A stretch of DNA of 64,000 nucleotides from Onthophagus taurus (taxonomy: Eukaryota > Arthropoda > Insecta > Coleoptera > Scarabaeidae): positions 7,199,501 through 7,263,500 of the forward strand of contig NC_091970.1 in assembly GCF_036711975.1 (NCBI RefSeq), given 5' to 3'. Of this stretch, positions 13,511 to 25,504 are shown one piece after another. Position 1 is the stretch's first letter. Each line of letters starts with the position of its first letter. Under the pieces are notes generated by a model, which saw only the letters and a list, made by a program, of their open reading frames with translations, was not told where the DNA came from and did not search any database. A program made the translations under genes and the position numbers.

Positions 13511-13516
13511 AAAAAG

Positions 13517-14285
13517 GTAATATTATTTTAATATAATCACAAGTATCACTTCCTGTTTTAATACTATATCAAAATAGAACACCAGTGTAGTTTCTAAATA
13601 TTGCTTGTGGTAAAATAGGCTATTCTGCTTGAAAGGACTAAATACTGCTAAATAAAAACTAGATACTGCTCATAGAAGACTAGATACTATTGTCAGAAGT
13701 CTCCATTCTACTTGAAAAGACTAAATATTGTTGGCAGAAGACTAGAAACTGCTTGCAAAAGATTTGAAGTTGCTAAAAAATGCTTATTACTTACTACGTA
13801 ACTCACTGCATAATTCACGTTCTACTATATAAGATCTACTTGGTAATCCGCAAACAACCAAGTATCGTTCAATTCAAGAAAAGCAGGTTTGATTTGTTCT
13901 CAATTAAATTTGATGTGGCAATTCCATTACAACCTCAAGTGTCGAGCAATTCGACGTAACCTCGTTTTGAAAAACTGCTTATTTAACTTTCTAAACTTTT
14001 AGTGGACTTATCTCATCTAAAAACTGTCATCAATCTTTTATAAACTTAATCTACCAGAGTTAATGTATGATTTAAAGCTCTCTAAGAAAGCTCTTTTTTC
14101 AAAAGATAAAACATTTTCAACAATTTTTCAGGTTTTTCTTAGTTTCTGTTGGGTTGGTTTGACTTGGATTGGGTTGGGTTGCTTAGGTTCCTCTTTAGTC
14201 AACATTTAGGCTCAATAAAGTTTCTATGCTTTCGCTGCATGTAGAAGAAATTGTGACTTAACCATGTATTTTTAGGCATAGAAAT
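13517..14285. other. Gene-free stretch with scattered 21-bp motif copies
   Basis: AT-rich intronic or intergenic DNA. Between about 13590 and 13790 it holds roughly eight diverged copies of a (g)actagatactgctnnnaga-like motif. They are in the same orientation as those at 11.9 kb and opposite to the large array at 36.9-42.7 kb. Around 14150-14185 is a short tggattgggttgggttgc run. No gene is supported. Confidence 0.55.
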
Positions 14286-17200
14286 AGGCATCGTTTTCTT
14301 GAAATTGACGCATCTAAGAGCAAAAGTATAAGAGACCAATATTGCTAAGAATAAAATTAACTACAACTTTCGTTCCAAAAGTTTTTTTGTAACATGCTCC
14401 GTTTCTCAAGTGTAGCCATTAATAACGAGTAAAATAACGAACTTCTTCAAATTTTCATATTTTAATAGTTTTCTCGATATCTATGCATCTACGAGCAAAA
14501 GTGCAAGAGAGCAATATTGTTAGGAATAAAATTTGCTATAACTTTTGTTCAAAAACTTTTTTTGTAATATGCTCTGAATTCCGGGTTTTACCATTGACAC
14601 ATAGTGAAATAACGATCTTCTTCAAATTTTCATATTTTAATAGTTTTCTCGATATTTATGCATCTGAGAACAAAAATGCAATAGAGCAATATTGTTAGGA
14701 ATAGAATTTGCTATAACTTTTGTTCTAAAAGTTCTTTTATAACATGCTCCGATTCTCGAATGTTACCATTGACACATAGTGAAATAACGAAATTCTTCAA
14801 ATTTTCATATTTTAGTAGTTTTCTCGATATCTATGCATCTACGAGCAAAAGTGCAAGAGAGCAATATTGTTAGGAATAAAATTTGCTACAACTTTTATTC
14901 TAAAAGTTCTTTTATAACATACTCCGATTCCCGAATGTTACCATTGACACATAATGAAATCACGAAATTCTTCAAATTTTCATATTTTAGTAGTTTTCTC
15001 GATATCTATGCATCTACGAGCAAAAGTACAAGAGAGCAATATTGTTAGGAATAAAATTTGCTATAACTTTTGTTCCAAAACTTTTTTTGTAATATGCTCT
15101 GAATTCCGGGTTTTACCATTGACACATAGTGAAATAACGATCTTCTTCAAATTTTCATATTTTAATAGTTTTCTCGATATTTATGCATCTGAGAGCAAAA
15201 ATGCAATAGAGCAATATTGTTAGGTATAAAATTTGCTATAACTTTTGTTCTAAAAGTTCTTTTATAACATGCTCCGATTCCCGAATGTTACCATTGACAC
15301 ATAGTGAAATAACGAATTTTTTAAATTTTCATATTTTAGTAGTTTTCTCGATATCTATGTATCTGAGAGCAAAAGTGCAAGAGAGCAATATTGTTAGGAA
15401 TAGAATTTGCTATAACTTTTGTTCTAAAAGTTCTTTTATAACATGCTCCGATTCTCGAATGTTACCATTGACACATAGTGAAATAACGAAATTCTTCAAA
15501 TTTTCATATTTTAGTAGTTTTCTCGATATCTATGCATCTACGAGCAAAAGTGCAAGAGAGCAATATTGTTAGGAATAAAATTTGCTACAACTTTTATTCT
15601 AAAAGTTCTTTTATAACATACTCCGATTCCCGAATGTTACCATTGACACATAATGAAATCACGAAATTCTTCAAATTTTCATATTTTAGTAGTTTTCTCG
15701 ATATCTATGCATCTACGAGCAAAAGTACAAGAAAGCAATATTGTTAGGAATAAAATTTGCTATAACTTTTGTTCCAAAACTTTTTTTGTAATATGCTCTG
15801 AATTCCGGGTTTTACCATTGACACATAGTGAAATAACGATCTTCTTCAAATTTTCATATTTTAATAGTTTTCTCGATATTTATGCATCTGAGAGCAAAAA
15901 TGCAATAGAGCAATATTGTTAGGTATAAAATTTGCTACAACTTTTATTCTAAAAGTTCTTTTATAACATACTCCGATTCCCGAATGTTACTATTGACACA
16001 TAATGAAATCACGAAATTCTTAAAATTTTCATATTTTAGTAGTTTTCTCGATATCTATGCATCTACGAGCAAAAGTGCAAGAGAGCAATATTGTTAGGAA
16101 TAAAATTTGCTATAACTTTTGTTCCAAAACTTTTTTTGTAATATGCTCTGAATTCCGGGTTTTACCATTAACACATAGTGAAATAACGATCTTCTTCAAA
16201 TTTTCATATTTTAATAGTTTTCTCGATATTTATGCATCTGAGAGCAAAAATGCAATAGAGCAATATTGTTAGGTATAAAATTTGCTATAACTTTTGTTCT
16301 AAAAGTTCTTTTATAACATGCTCCGATTCCCGAATGTTACCATTGACACATAGTGAAATAACGAAATTTTTTAAATTTTCATATTTTAGTAGTTTTCTCG
16401 ATATCTATGCATCTGAAAGCAAAAATGCAATAGAGCAATATTGTTAGGTATAAAATTTGCTATAACTTTTGTTCTAAAAGTTCTTTTATAACATGCTCCG
16501 ATTCCCGAATGTTACCATTGACACATAGTGAAATAACGAAATTTTTTAAATTTTCATATTTTAGTAGTTTTCTCGATATCTATGCATCTGAAAGCAAAAA
16601 TGCAATAGAGCAATATTGTTAGGTATAAAATTTGCTATAACTTTTGTTCTAAAAGTTCTTTTATAACATGCTCCGATTCCCGAATGTTACCATTGACACA
16701 TAGTGAAATAACGAAATTTTTTAAATTTTCATATTTTAGTAGTTTTCTCGATATCTATGCATCTGAGAGCAAAAGTGCAAGAGAGCAATATTGTTAGGAA
16801 TAAAATTTGCTATAACTTTTGTTCTAAAAGTTCTTTTATAACATGCTCCGATTCTCGAATGTTACCATTGACACATAGTGAAATAACGAAATTCTTCAAA
16901 TTTTCATATTTTAGTAGTTTTCTCGATATCTATGCATCTGAGAGCAAAAGTGCAAGAGAGCAATATTGTTAGGAATAAAATTTGCTACAACTTTTATTCT
17001 AAAAGTTCTTTTATAACATACTCCGATTCCCGAATGTTACCATTGACACATAATGAAATCACGAAATTCTTCAAATTCTCATATTTTAGTAGTTTTCTCG
17101 ATATCTATGCATTTCAGAGCAAAAGTGCAAGAGAGCAATATTGTTAGGAATAAAATTTTCTACAACTTTTGTTCCAAAAGTTTTTTTGTAATATGCTCCG

Positions 17201-17395
17201 TTTCTCAAGTGCTACTACTAACAACTTGAAAAAGCAACAAATTTGTCGAATTTTCATATTTTTATATTTTTCTTGTTATTGGCTTATCTAAAAGCAAAAG
17301 TGTAAGAGAGCAATATTGTTAATAATAAAATTTGCAATGACTATTGTTTGAAAAGTTTTTTTATAGCATGCTCCGTTTCTCGAGTGTTTAACTTT
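14286..17395. repeat. 175-bp satellite array (family 2), upstream block
   Basis: About 18 tandem copies with a 175-bp period; a marker is ctcgatatctatgcatc followed by gagcaaaagtgcaagagagc. Two stretches from 14833 and 15532 repeat the same sequence of monomer variants 699 bp apart, a 4-monomer higher-order step. Outer copies near 14290-14470 and 17150-17395 are the most diverged. The monomer keeps a frame open for 71 codons, but the same ORF simply recurs with each monomer, so it is not taken as coding. Confidence 0.96.
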
Positions 17396-17815
17396 AGAGG
17401 AAATCTAAAGTGATGAAGAAAATGCATCAAAGATACTGATTATTCTTGAAATCAGTGCATTTTGATTAGTTCTACATTGCAGTGCTTCATTTTTGTTTAG
17501 ATTATATTGTAAATATATGTGTCCTAATGATGAATTACTCTAAAATTTCTTATAAATTTTTTTATACGAAGAAAAAAAAGTTAATCATCAAGAAAGCAAA
17601 AACAACTTAGCCTGGGGCTATTGAGGTATAATTTAGGATTAACTGTTCTTCTTCATGAAACGGGCTCGCGGATACCTGGTCAACGATCAAGTTTTAGTTG
17701 TAAGAGTGTAATATTCTGAGTTGGTGTTAAGAAAACGTTTTTGGTTGAAGAAATGAAGTGATATTTAATCTAATCTAATTTTTTTTTGTAATTATCATTA
17801 ATTATTTGTTTTTAG

Positions 17816-20800
17816 ATCTTCGATAATTTTAATATTGGCACTTACAATGAATAATGACCTTACAAATACAAAACTGACGGAATCAAAGACTACAGACTTA
17901 CTTAAAAATTTTACTGACGCATTAGAAAACAAAGATCAAGATTTTTTTGACGATAAAACTGAAATAAACGACGCTGTTTTAGAAGGATTTAATGTGATGC
18001 AAGAACTTTATAATGTTAAAGAACCTCTCCTTTATAAAATGGGTAAGAAACAAATTGATAAAGTTTTTTTATACTTTTATATTTGTTTTTGGAAGGTTTC
18101 TATTTAGATCCAACCGAACCCGCAGCAAAACTTGCAACCTTTAAAGCACCAAACATCAAAGCCACTTTGCAATCGAAATACGGATTTGCAACCGTTCAAG
18201 CAACGTTACGCTTGGCGCAAAGGTAAAAAACCTAACTTAATTCGAAAAGGATTAAGAAATAATAACATTACAAACGAATCGAATCAAAATATCGATTTGA
18301 AACGAATCGATTTTAATATTTAAATTTATTTAAACATAAACCATAACTTATTAACTTTAATTGAAACAATTTAAATAATAACTTCCTTATTACAGTTAAA
18401 AAAAATGTTGTTTCTTGCCGAGAAAATTTCTTTTCCATTTCCGTTAATAATTTAACGAGTGAGACATTCCGTGAATTCCGTCAAAGAGAAAACCTTGACA
18501 TAAACGTTCATTGCAAACGTTTATATCTTGTAAAATCGAGATGAGAAAGTTGTCGTTTCGTTCGTTTGTAGTTTTGAAAGTAGGGGGATTTCGAGTTCAT
18601 ATTTATAGGTTTAGAAAGCCGCGAAAGCTCTCAGTTTCTCAACAAAACCATTCTGTTGCTACAGAAACCCGCTTCAACTCAGTAGACAAAACGAAGATCT
18701 CCAAGATTTAACCAATGTCATCCTTGACGAACAATGTCCGTTCAAAGCGGTTCCAAGATGCGGATTGGCTTCGAAACGATATCGAACGGCGGATGGAAGT
18801 TGTAACAATCTTAAATTTCCACGATTAGGAACTGCGTTATCACCGCTTCAACGATTTCTTCCTCCAGTTTATGATGATGGTAAATATATTTTTTTTAATT
18901 ATTAGTAATTAATTTTCAAAAAATTTGTTATCAAAAATCAGCTAAATCAAATAACTTTTTCTGAATCTGAGTTTGTAGATCTACTATCTGAATATTGTTC
19001 TAGCAGCTCATTAGATTTTGATGAAATTGCTTTGTTTTACTTCAAATTCACTTTTATCTGCGTTAAAAATGATACCGGAATTAAGAAACCGATAAAATTT
19101 TCATATTTTCGCATTTTTCTTCATATTGAGGCATCTAAGAACAAAAGTGCAAGAGAGCCATATTGCTAAGAAGAAAATTAGCTACAACTTTCGTTCAGAA
19201 AGTTTTTTTGTAACATGCTCTGTTTCTTAAATGCTACCATTAATAACGAATAAAATAACGAAATTCATCAAATTTACATATTTTTGTATTTTTCTCGATA
19301 TCTATGCATCTGAGAGCAAAAGTGCAATAGAGCAATATTGTTAGTAATAAAATTAGCTACAACTTTTGTTCTAAAAGCTTTTTTGTAACATGCTCCGTTT
19401 CTCAAGTGCTATCATTACCAACGAGTGAAATAACGAAATTCATCAAATTCTCATATTTTCGTATTTTTCTCGATATCTATGCATTTCAGCGCAAAAGTGC
19501 AAGAGATCAATATTGCTAAGAAGAAAATTAGCTACAACTTTCGCCTTAAAAGTTTTTTTGCAATATGCTCCGTTTCTCAATTGCTACCATTACCCACGAG
19601 TGAAATAACGAAATTCATCAAATTTTCATATTTTCGTATTTTTCTCAATACCTATGCATCTAAGAGTAAAAGTGCAATAGGTCAATATTGTTTAGAATAA
19701 AATTTGCTATAACTATTGTTCCAAAAGTTTTTTTGCAACTTGCTCCGTTTCCCAAGTGTTACCATGAACGAGTAAAATAACGAAATTCATCCAATTTTCA
19801 TATTTTCGTATTTTTCTCAATATCAATGCATTTCAGAGCAATAGTGCAAGAGAGCAATATTGCTAAGTATTAGATTTTCTACAACTTTTGTATTAAAAGT
19901 TTTTTTGTAACATGCTCCGTTTCTAAAGTGCTACCATTACCGACGTGTGAAATAACGAAATTCATCAAATTCTCATATTTTCGTATTTTTCTTAATATCT
20001 ATGCATTTCAGAGCAAAAGTACAGAAGAGCAATATTGCTAACTATAAGATTGTCTACAACTTTTGTATTAAAAGTTTTTTTGTAACATGCTCCGTTTCTC
20101 AAGTGCTACCATTACCAACTAGTGAAATAACGCAATTCATAAAATTTTCATATTTTCGTATTTTTCTCAATATCAATGCATTTCAGAGCACAAGTGCAAG
20201 AAAACAATATTGTTAAGTATAAGGTTTTCTACAATTTTTGTTTTAAAAGTTTTTTTGTAACATGCTCCGTTTCTCAAGTGCTACCATTACCAACGAGTGA
20301 AATAACGAAATTCATCAAATTTTCATATTTTTATATTTTTCTCAATATCTATGCATTTCAAAGCAAAAGTGTAACAGAGCAATATTGTTAAGAAGAAAAT
20401 TATCTACAACTTTCACCCTAAAAGTTTTTTTGTAACATGCTCCGTTTCTCAAGTGCTACCATTGCTGACATGTGAAATAACGAAATTCATCAAATTCTCA
20501 TATTTTCGTATTTTTATCAATATCTATGCAATTCAGAGCAAAAGTGCAAGAGAGCAATATTGCTAAGAAGAAAATTAGCTACAACTTTTACCCTAAAAGT
20601 TTTTTTGTAACATGCTCCATTTCCCAAGTGTTACTATGAACAAGTAAAATAACGAAATTCATCAAATTTTCATATTTTCGTATTTTTCTCAATACCTATA
20701 CATTTCAGAACAAAACTGTAAGAGAGCAATATTGCTAAGTATTAGATTTTCTACAACTTTTGTATTAAAAGTTTTTTTGTAACATGCTCCATTTCCCAAG

Positions 20801-23800
20801 TGTTACCATGAACAAGTAAAATAACGAAATTCATCAAATTTTCATATTTTCGTATTTTTCTCAATATCTATGCATTTCAGAACAAAACTGTAAGAGAACA
20901 ATATTGCTAAGTATTAGATTTTCTACAACTTTTGTATTAAAAGTTTTTTTGTAACATGCTCCGTTTCTCAAGTGCTACCATTACCAACTAGTGAAATAAC
21001 GCAATTCATCAAATTTTCATATTTTCGTATGTTTCTCAATATCAATGCATTTCAGAGCAAAAGTGCAAGAGAGCAATATTGCTAAGTATAAGATTTTCTA
21101 CAATTTTTGTTGTAAAAGTTTTTTTGTAACATGCTCCGTTTCTAAAGTGCTACCATTACCAACGAGTGAAATAACGAAATTTATCAAATTTTCATATTTT
21201 CGTATTTTTCTCAATATCCATGCATTTCAGAGCAAAAGTGCAAGAGAGCAATATTGCTAAGTATTAGATTTTCTACAACTTTTGTATTAAAAGTTTTTTT
21301 GTAACATGCTCCGTTTCTCAAGTGCTACCATTACCAACTAGTAAAATAACGCAATTCATCAAATTTTCATATTTTCGTATTTTTCTCAATATCAATGCAT
21401 TTCAGAGCAAAAATGCAAGAGAGCAATATTGCTAAGTATAAGATTTTCTACAATTTTTGTTGTAAAAGTTTTTTTGTAACATGCTCCGTTTCTAAAGTGC
21501 TACCATTACCGACGTGTGAAATAACGAAATTCATCAAATTCTCATATTTTCGCATTTTTCTTAATATCTATGCATTTCAGAGCAAAAGTACAGAAGAGCA
21601 ATATTGCTAACTATAAAATTGTCTACAACTTTTGTTGTAAAATTTTTTTTGTAACATGATCCGTTTCTAAAGTGCTTCCATTACCGACGTGTGAAATAAC
21701 GAAATTCATCAAATTTTCATATTTTCGTATTTTTCTCAATATCTATGCATTTCTGAGCAAAAGTGCAAAAGAATAATATTACTAAGAATAAGATTTTCTA
21801 CAATTTTTGTTATAAAAGTTTTTTTGTGATAACAAAAGTGCAAGTCTTATTAGAGCAACTCAATATTAACTCAATATTAATATATTGCGCAAAGCCTTGG
21901 GCTAGAAGACTCCAGAATCGTCTTCACTTCAAAATTGGAGTTATTGGACTCATCTCCAAATCATTGATTGCAATAAATCCAAATAGTTCATCATTCCCAA
22001 TTTCTAGTGTGCAATTCTTGCTTACATCATATCAAATTTGAGAAAACACTCACTGATTCCAATTATACTTCTTGTCAATATATTTTGGATTGGATTTAGT
22101 CTGTCTAGGATATAATCACTCTCAATAACGTTATCTGATGGAGTCGCCTTTTTTTTAATAATTTTTTATTCGTTTATTATAGGCATTCAAAGTGAAAGAC
22201 GTTCAATATTCGGATCACCTTTACCATCCCCACGATTAATAAGCACCAACATCCACCAACAACGCAACATTGAAACTCCAACTTTATCGTTAATGTTAAT
22301 GCAATGGGGCCAATTTTTAGATCACGATATAACCTCAACGGTTTCTTCGCGAGCTTTTAACACCTCAATTCCAAGATGTTGTCTTCCTGGTGGCTCCGGG
22401 ATTCTTCCGTTCGAATTTATGGTAAATAAAGAAAACATTTTAATCCAAAACAAATCGTTTTTTTGTAGCATCCCGAATGTATGCCAATTTCCGTACCGGA
22501 AACCGACGTTTTCTTCAACAAATTCGGCGTGAGATGCATGGAATTCGTACGAAGCGCGCCAGCAACGCGAATTAATTGCAAATTGGGTTGGAGAGAACAA
22601 ATCAACCAAGCGACATCGTTTATTGACGCATCAATGATTTACGGAAGTGACGTCAATAATGCAGAATCATTAAGAACGCTTAAAAGGGGACAATTAATTT
22701 TTGGGAATCAAAATAAGAATTGCCATTTTGGGGCGATTTCTTCAAGTTGCTTTTCATCGGGGGATAAAAGATTCAGCGAGCAACCCGCTTTAACGGCGTT
22801 ACACACAATTTGGGTTAAATTCCATAACAAAATCGCCGAAGAATTAGCTGAGTTTAACCCGCATTGGAGCGATGAGAAGATTTACCAAGAAACTCGAAGA
22901 ATAATAGCTGCTTTAATCCAACATATTACTTATAGGGAGTTTCTCCCGATCGTTTTAGGGAGCGAAGTGATTGAGTTGTTTGAATTGAAGTTGTTGAGGG
23001 ATGGTTTTTATGGGGGTTATGATGAGAGTGTTAATCCAACGACTTCGAATGAGTTTTCGACCGCTGCGTTTCGATTCGGGCATAGTTTGGTGCCTAATTC
23101 GATTTTAAGGGATAGGATGGTTTTTGAGAGTAATTATTTTTGATTAAATTGGATTGGTTTTATTAATTTCTTTTTTTAGATGTTTCGCTTCACGAGGAAG
23201 TGACGAATTTTCGGGATACTTTAACGCCGGGTTCTTTGCACCGGATTATTTTGGGGGTAATTAATCAACCTTCTCAAGTTAGGGATGAATTTATAAGTGA
23301 GGAGTTAACCAGGCATTTATTTCAAAGTCCGGGTGGGGCGTTTGGGGTTGATTTGGCTTCGGTTAATGTTCAAAGGGGGCGAGATCATGGGTTGCCCCCT
23401 TACACGTCTTGGAGGGCTCCTTGTGGGTTGACGCCTTTAAAAACGTTTTTGGATTTGGGGAAAGTAATCCCGAAGGAAACTGCGGTTAAATTTAAGCTGT
23501 TATTTGAGGATGTTGATGATATCGATCTTTATACGGGGGGGTTATCGGAAAAATCGGTTCGGGGGGGGCTAATTGGGCCGGTTTTTGCTTGTATAGTGGC
23601 CCAACAGTTCTTGAATTACCGAAAAGGGGATCGATTTTGGTACGAAAATGCCGGATTTGAGTCCTCGTTTAATTTGGAGCAATTAAACGAGATTAGGAAG
23701 GTTTCTTTGGCGGAAATTTTATGTGGCGTGCTTAAAAGTGTTGATTCGATTCAAAATTTTGTCTTTTTGTTGGCTGATGATGATAAAAATCCGAGGATAT

Positions 23801-25317
23801 CTTGCGATGAAATTGTTTCTAACGGGCTAAATTTGGAGTATTGGCGAGATTTTAGTGAATTCGATGAGAATCGATTAACATTTAAGAGGAATTTGGGTCA
23901 TAAAGATAAAGCGAGGAGTATTGGGGAGTATATCATTGACACCATCGAGGATTATTACGACGATTCTTATGATTATGAGGAACACCGAAGGAAGCCAATA
24001 AAAAAGAAAAAAAGTTCAACTAAAAAGCCAAAAATTGCTACTCAAACGCAAGAATTAGAAGTAAAATTGAAAGATGAAGAAGATAAATTAACATTAATTC
24101 CATTATTAATTCATAATTCATCAAAAAATGATAACAAAAACGATTTAGTTAACAACGCTCAAAAAGAGTTCAAAGAAAAACCTAACTATCAAGTTAACGT
24201 TAACATTAATTATGTATTAGGGGGTAATTTTGAACCCTCCAAACCACAATTAAACAATAATAACATTCAAAAACGACCTTTACACACCGACAGACTTTAC
24301 ATAAAAGACGAGAAGAGACCATTTTTAGACGATCCCACGTTTTATTTAGACAAAGACGAGACTTATTTGACTGACAGACTTTATTTCGACAAAAATTGCG
24401 ACCAAAACAAACCATGCGCGAATTACGACCCAAATCGACTTTCCTTTTTGTACCAAACCACCAAAAAATTAAACAATAATCCGATTTATTTGATTAATAC
24501 AAAAACGACGACTTCAAAACCGAATTATTTTGTGACCGGGTATCAACTCAAAAAGACGACGACGACTTCTATTAAAGACTTTTACGACGTGCCGATTTTT
24601 ATTTCATCGAATCAAAATAAATTTACTTCGACGACGAGAAATTACGTACAAGATGTTGGTTATGACGAGATTAACGAGGACTTTACCACTAAAAAAACGA
24701 ATTTCCAAAATTTTCCAACCGATCGACCTCAATTTTCTAATTTTAAATTCACCACGAAATCACCCAATTATTTATTTAATCCTCAATTTGTTAATAACAA
24801 CAATAATAATAGACCAATTTATGCAAAAGATCCAATTGATGATGTTTACACAACGATCCTAAAAAAACCCACACAAAATTTAATTCTAATTAATAACGTT
24901 AATAAGAAACAAAAAATTGATAATAAATTAGATTTTAAATCGGAATTGTTGCCGAATAAATTAAAAACGAAAGATGTAAATTTAGTAAAAATTTATTCGG
25001 TAAAATCGAGTGGGTTTAAATTGGAAGGTAAAGATGCTAAAGAAGATGAAAAAAATTTATTATTACCCGATTTAGATGGAACTAAAATTGTTCGAATTGA
25101 AGTGGTTCCAAGTGAAATAAAGTAAGTAATTTAAATCAATAAATTAAATTTATTAATAAAATTTTCTTTCAGGTTTTTGAGGAAAAAATTGAATGAAAAA
25201 TCTATTCGGGGGGATCAATTAGATGAAATGTTAATGTCTAATGTAAGTTATGGGGAAATTTCGGACGAATTACCGAATCAAATGGATTTTAATAACGTGA
25301 AAAGGAGGAATGGTTAA
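17816..25317 (+). CDS. Animal heme peroxidase (peroxinectin/chorion-peroxidase-like)
   Basis: Secreted-type animal haem peroxidase, oxidising substrates with H2O2. Exons: 17816-18042, 18108-18222, about 18665-18879 (acceptor could be 18683), 22183-22421, 22469-23129, 23180-25121 and 25173-25317; all junction phases agree. The first listed exon reads [10 protein letters not shown], the hydrophobic core of a signal peptide or signal anchor, so the true start lies in an unresolved upstream exon entering in phase 2. The domain opens with [11 protein letters not shown]. It keeps the distal His (WGQFLDHD, codon 22323), the Arg-x-x-Glu pair (GDKRFSEQP, codons 22769 and 22778) and the proximal His (FRFGHS, codon 23081), so it should bind haem and be active. 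After about 23930 comes a tail of some 460 residues rich in Lys, Asn and Thr, beyond the usual domain. Intron 3 (18880-22182) is filled by satellite. Confidence 0.93.
19090..21835. repeat. 175-bp satellite array (family 2) inside peroxidase intron 3
   Basis: About 16 copies of the family seen at 14.3-17.4 kb, in the same orientation and period. They form a distinct subfamily: cgtatttttctcaatatc and gctaccattacc replace gttttctcgatatc and ttaccattgaca. The array sits wholly between peroxidase exons 18665-18879 and 22183-22421. Confidence 0.95.
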
Positions 25318-25487
25318 AAATTTTGGATCGGACTGACTTGAAACTTTTAAATCTGTATTTATATAGCTATATTTATTTTTTTTTGTATTTATACGTTAGA
25401 GTAGCCGGCTAAAACATGCTGCCAAAAAGACGGTTTTATTGAAAAAAAATTGTATTAAAACATTCTTTTGTAAATTAGTACTTTGTA

Positions 25488-25493
25488 AATAAA
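25488..25493 (+). terminator. Poly(A) signal, peroxidase gene
   Basis: AATAAA about 170 bp after the peroxidase stop codon and directly before the next satellite array begins. Confidence 0.6.
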
Positions 25494-25504
25494 GTGTTAT
25501 TGAG

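Noticed and set aside
14483-17147. Series of 71-95-codon ORFs in the 175-bp arrays
   Set aside because: The same frame recurs with every monomer and ends where the monomer's own stop falls. It has no start context or splice structure and is a by-product of the repeat.
18511-18711. 66-codon plus-strand ORF
   Set aside because: It lies in peroxidase intron 2 and overlaps the exon at 18665-18879 in the wrong frame; the peroxidase frame there is supported by [11 protein letters not shown].
22322-22609. Minus-strand ORFs across the peroxidase exons
   Set aside because: They are shadows of a well-supported plus-strand coding exon with conserved haem-binding residues.
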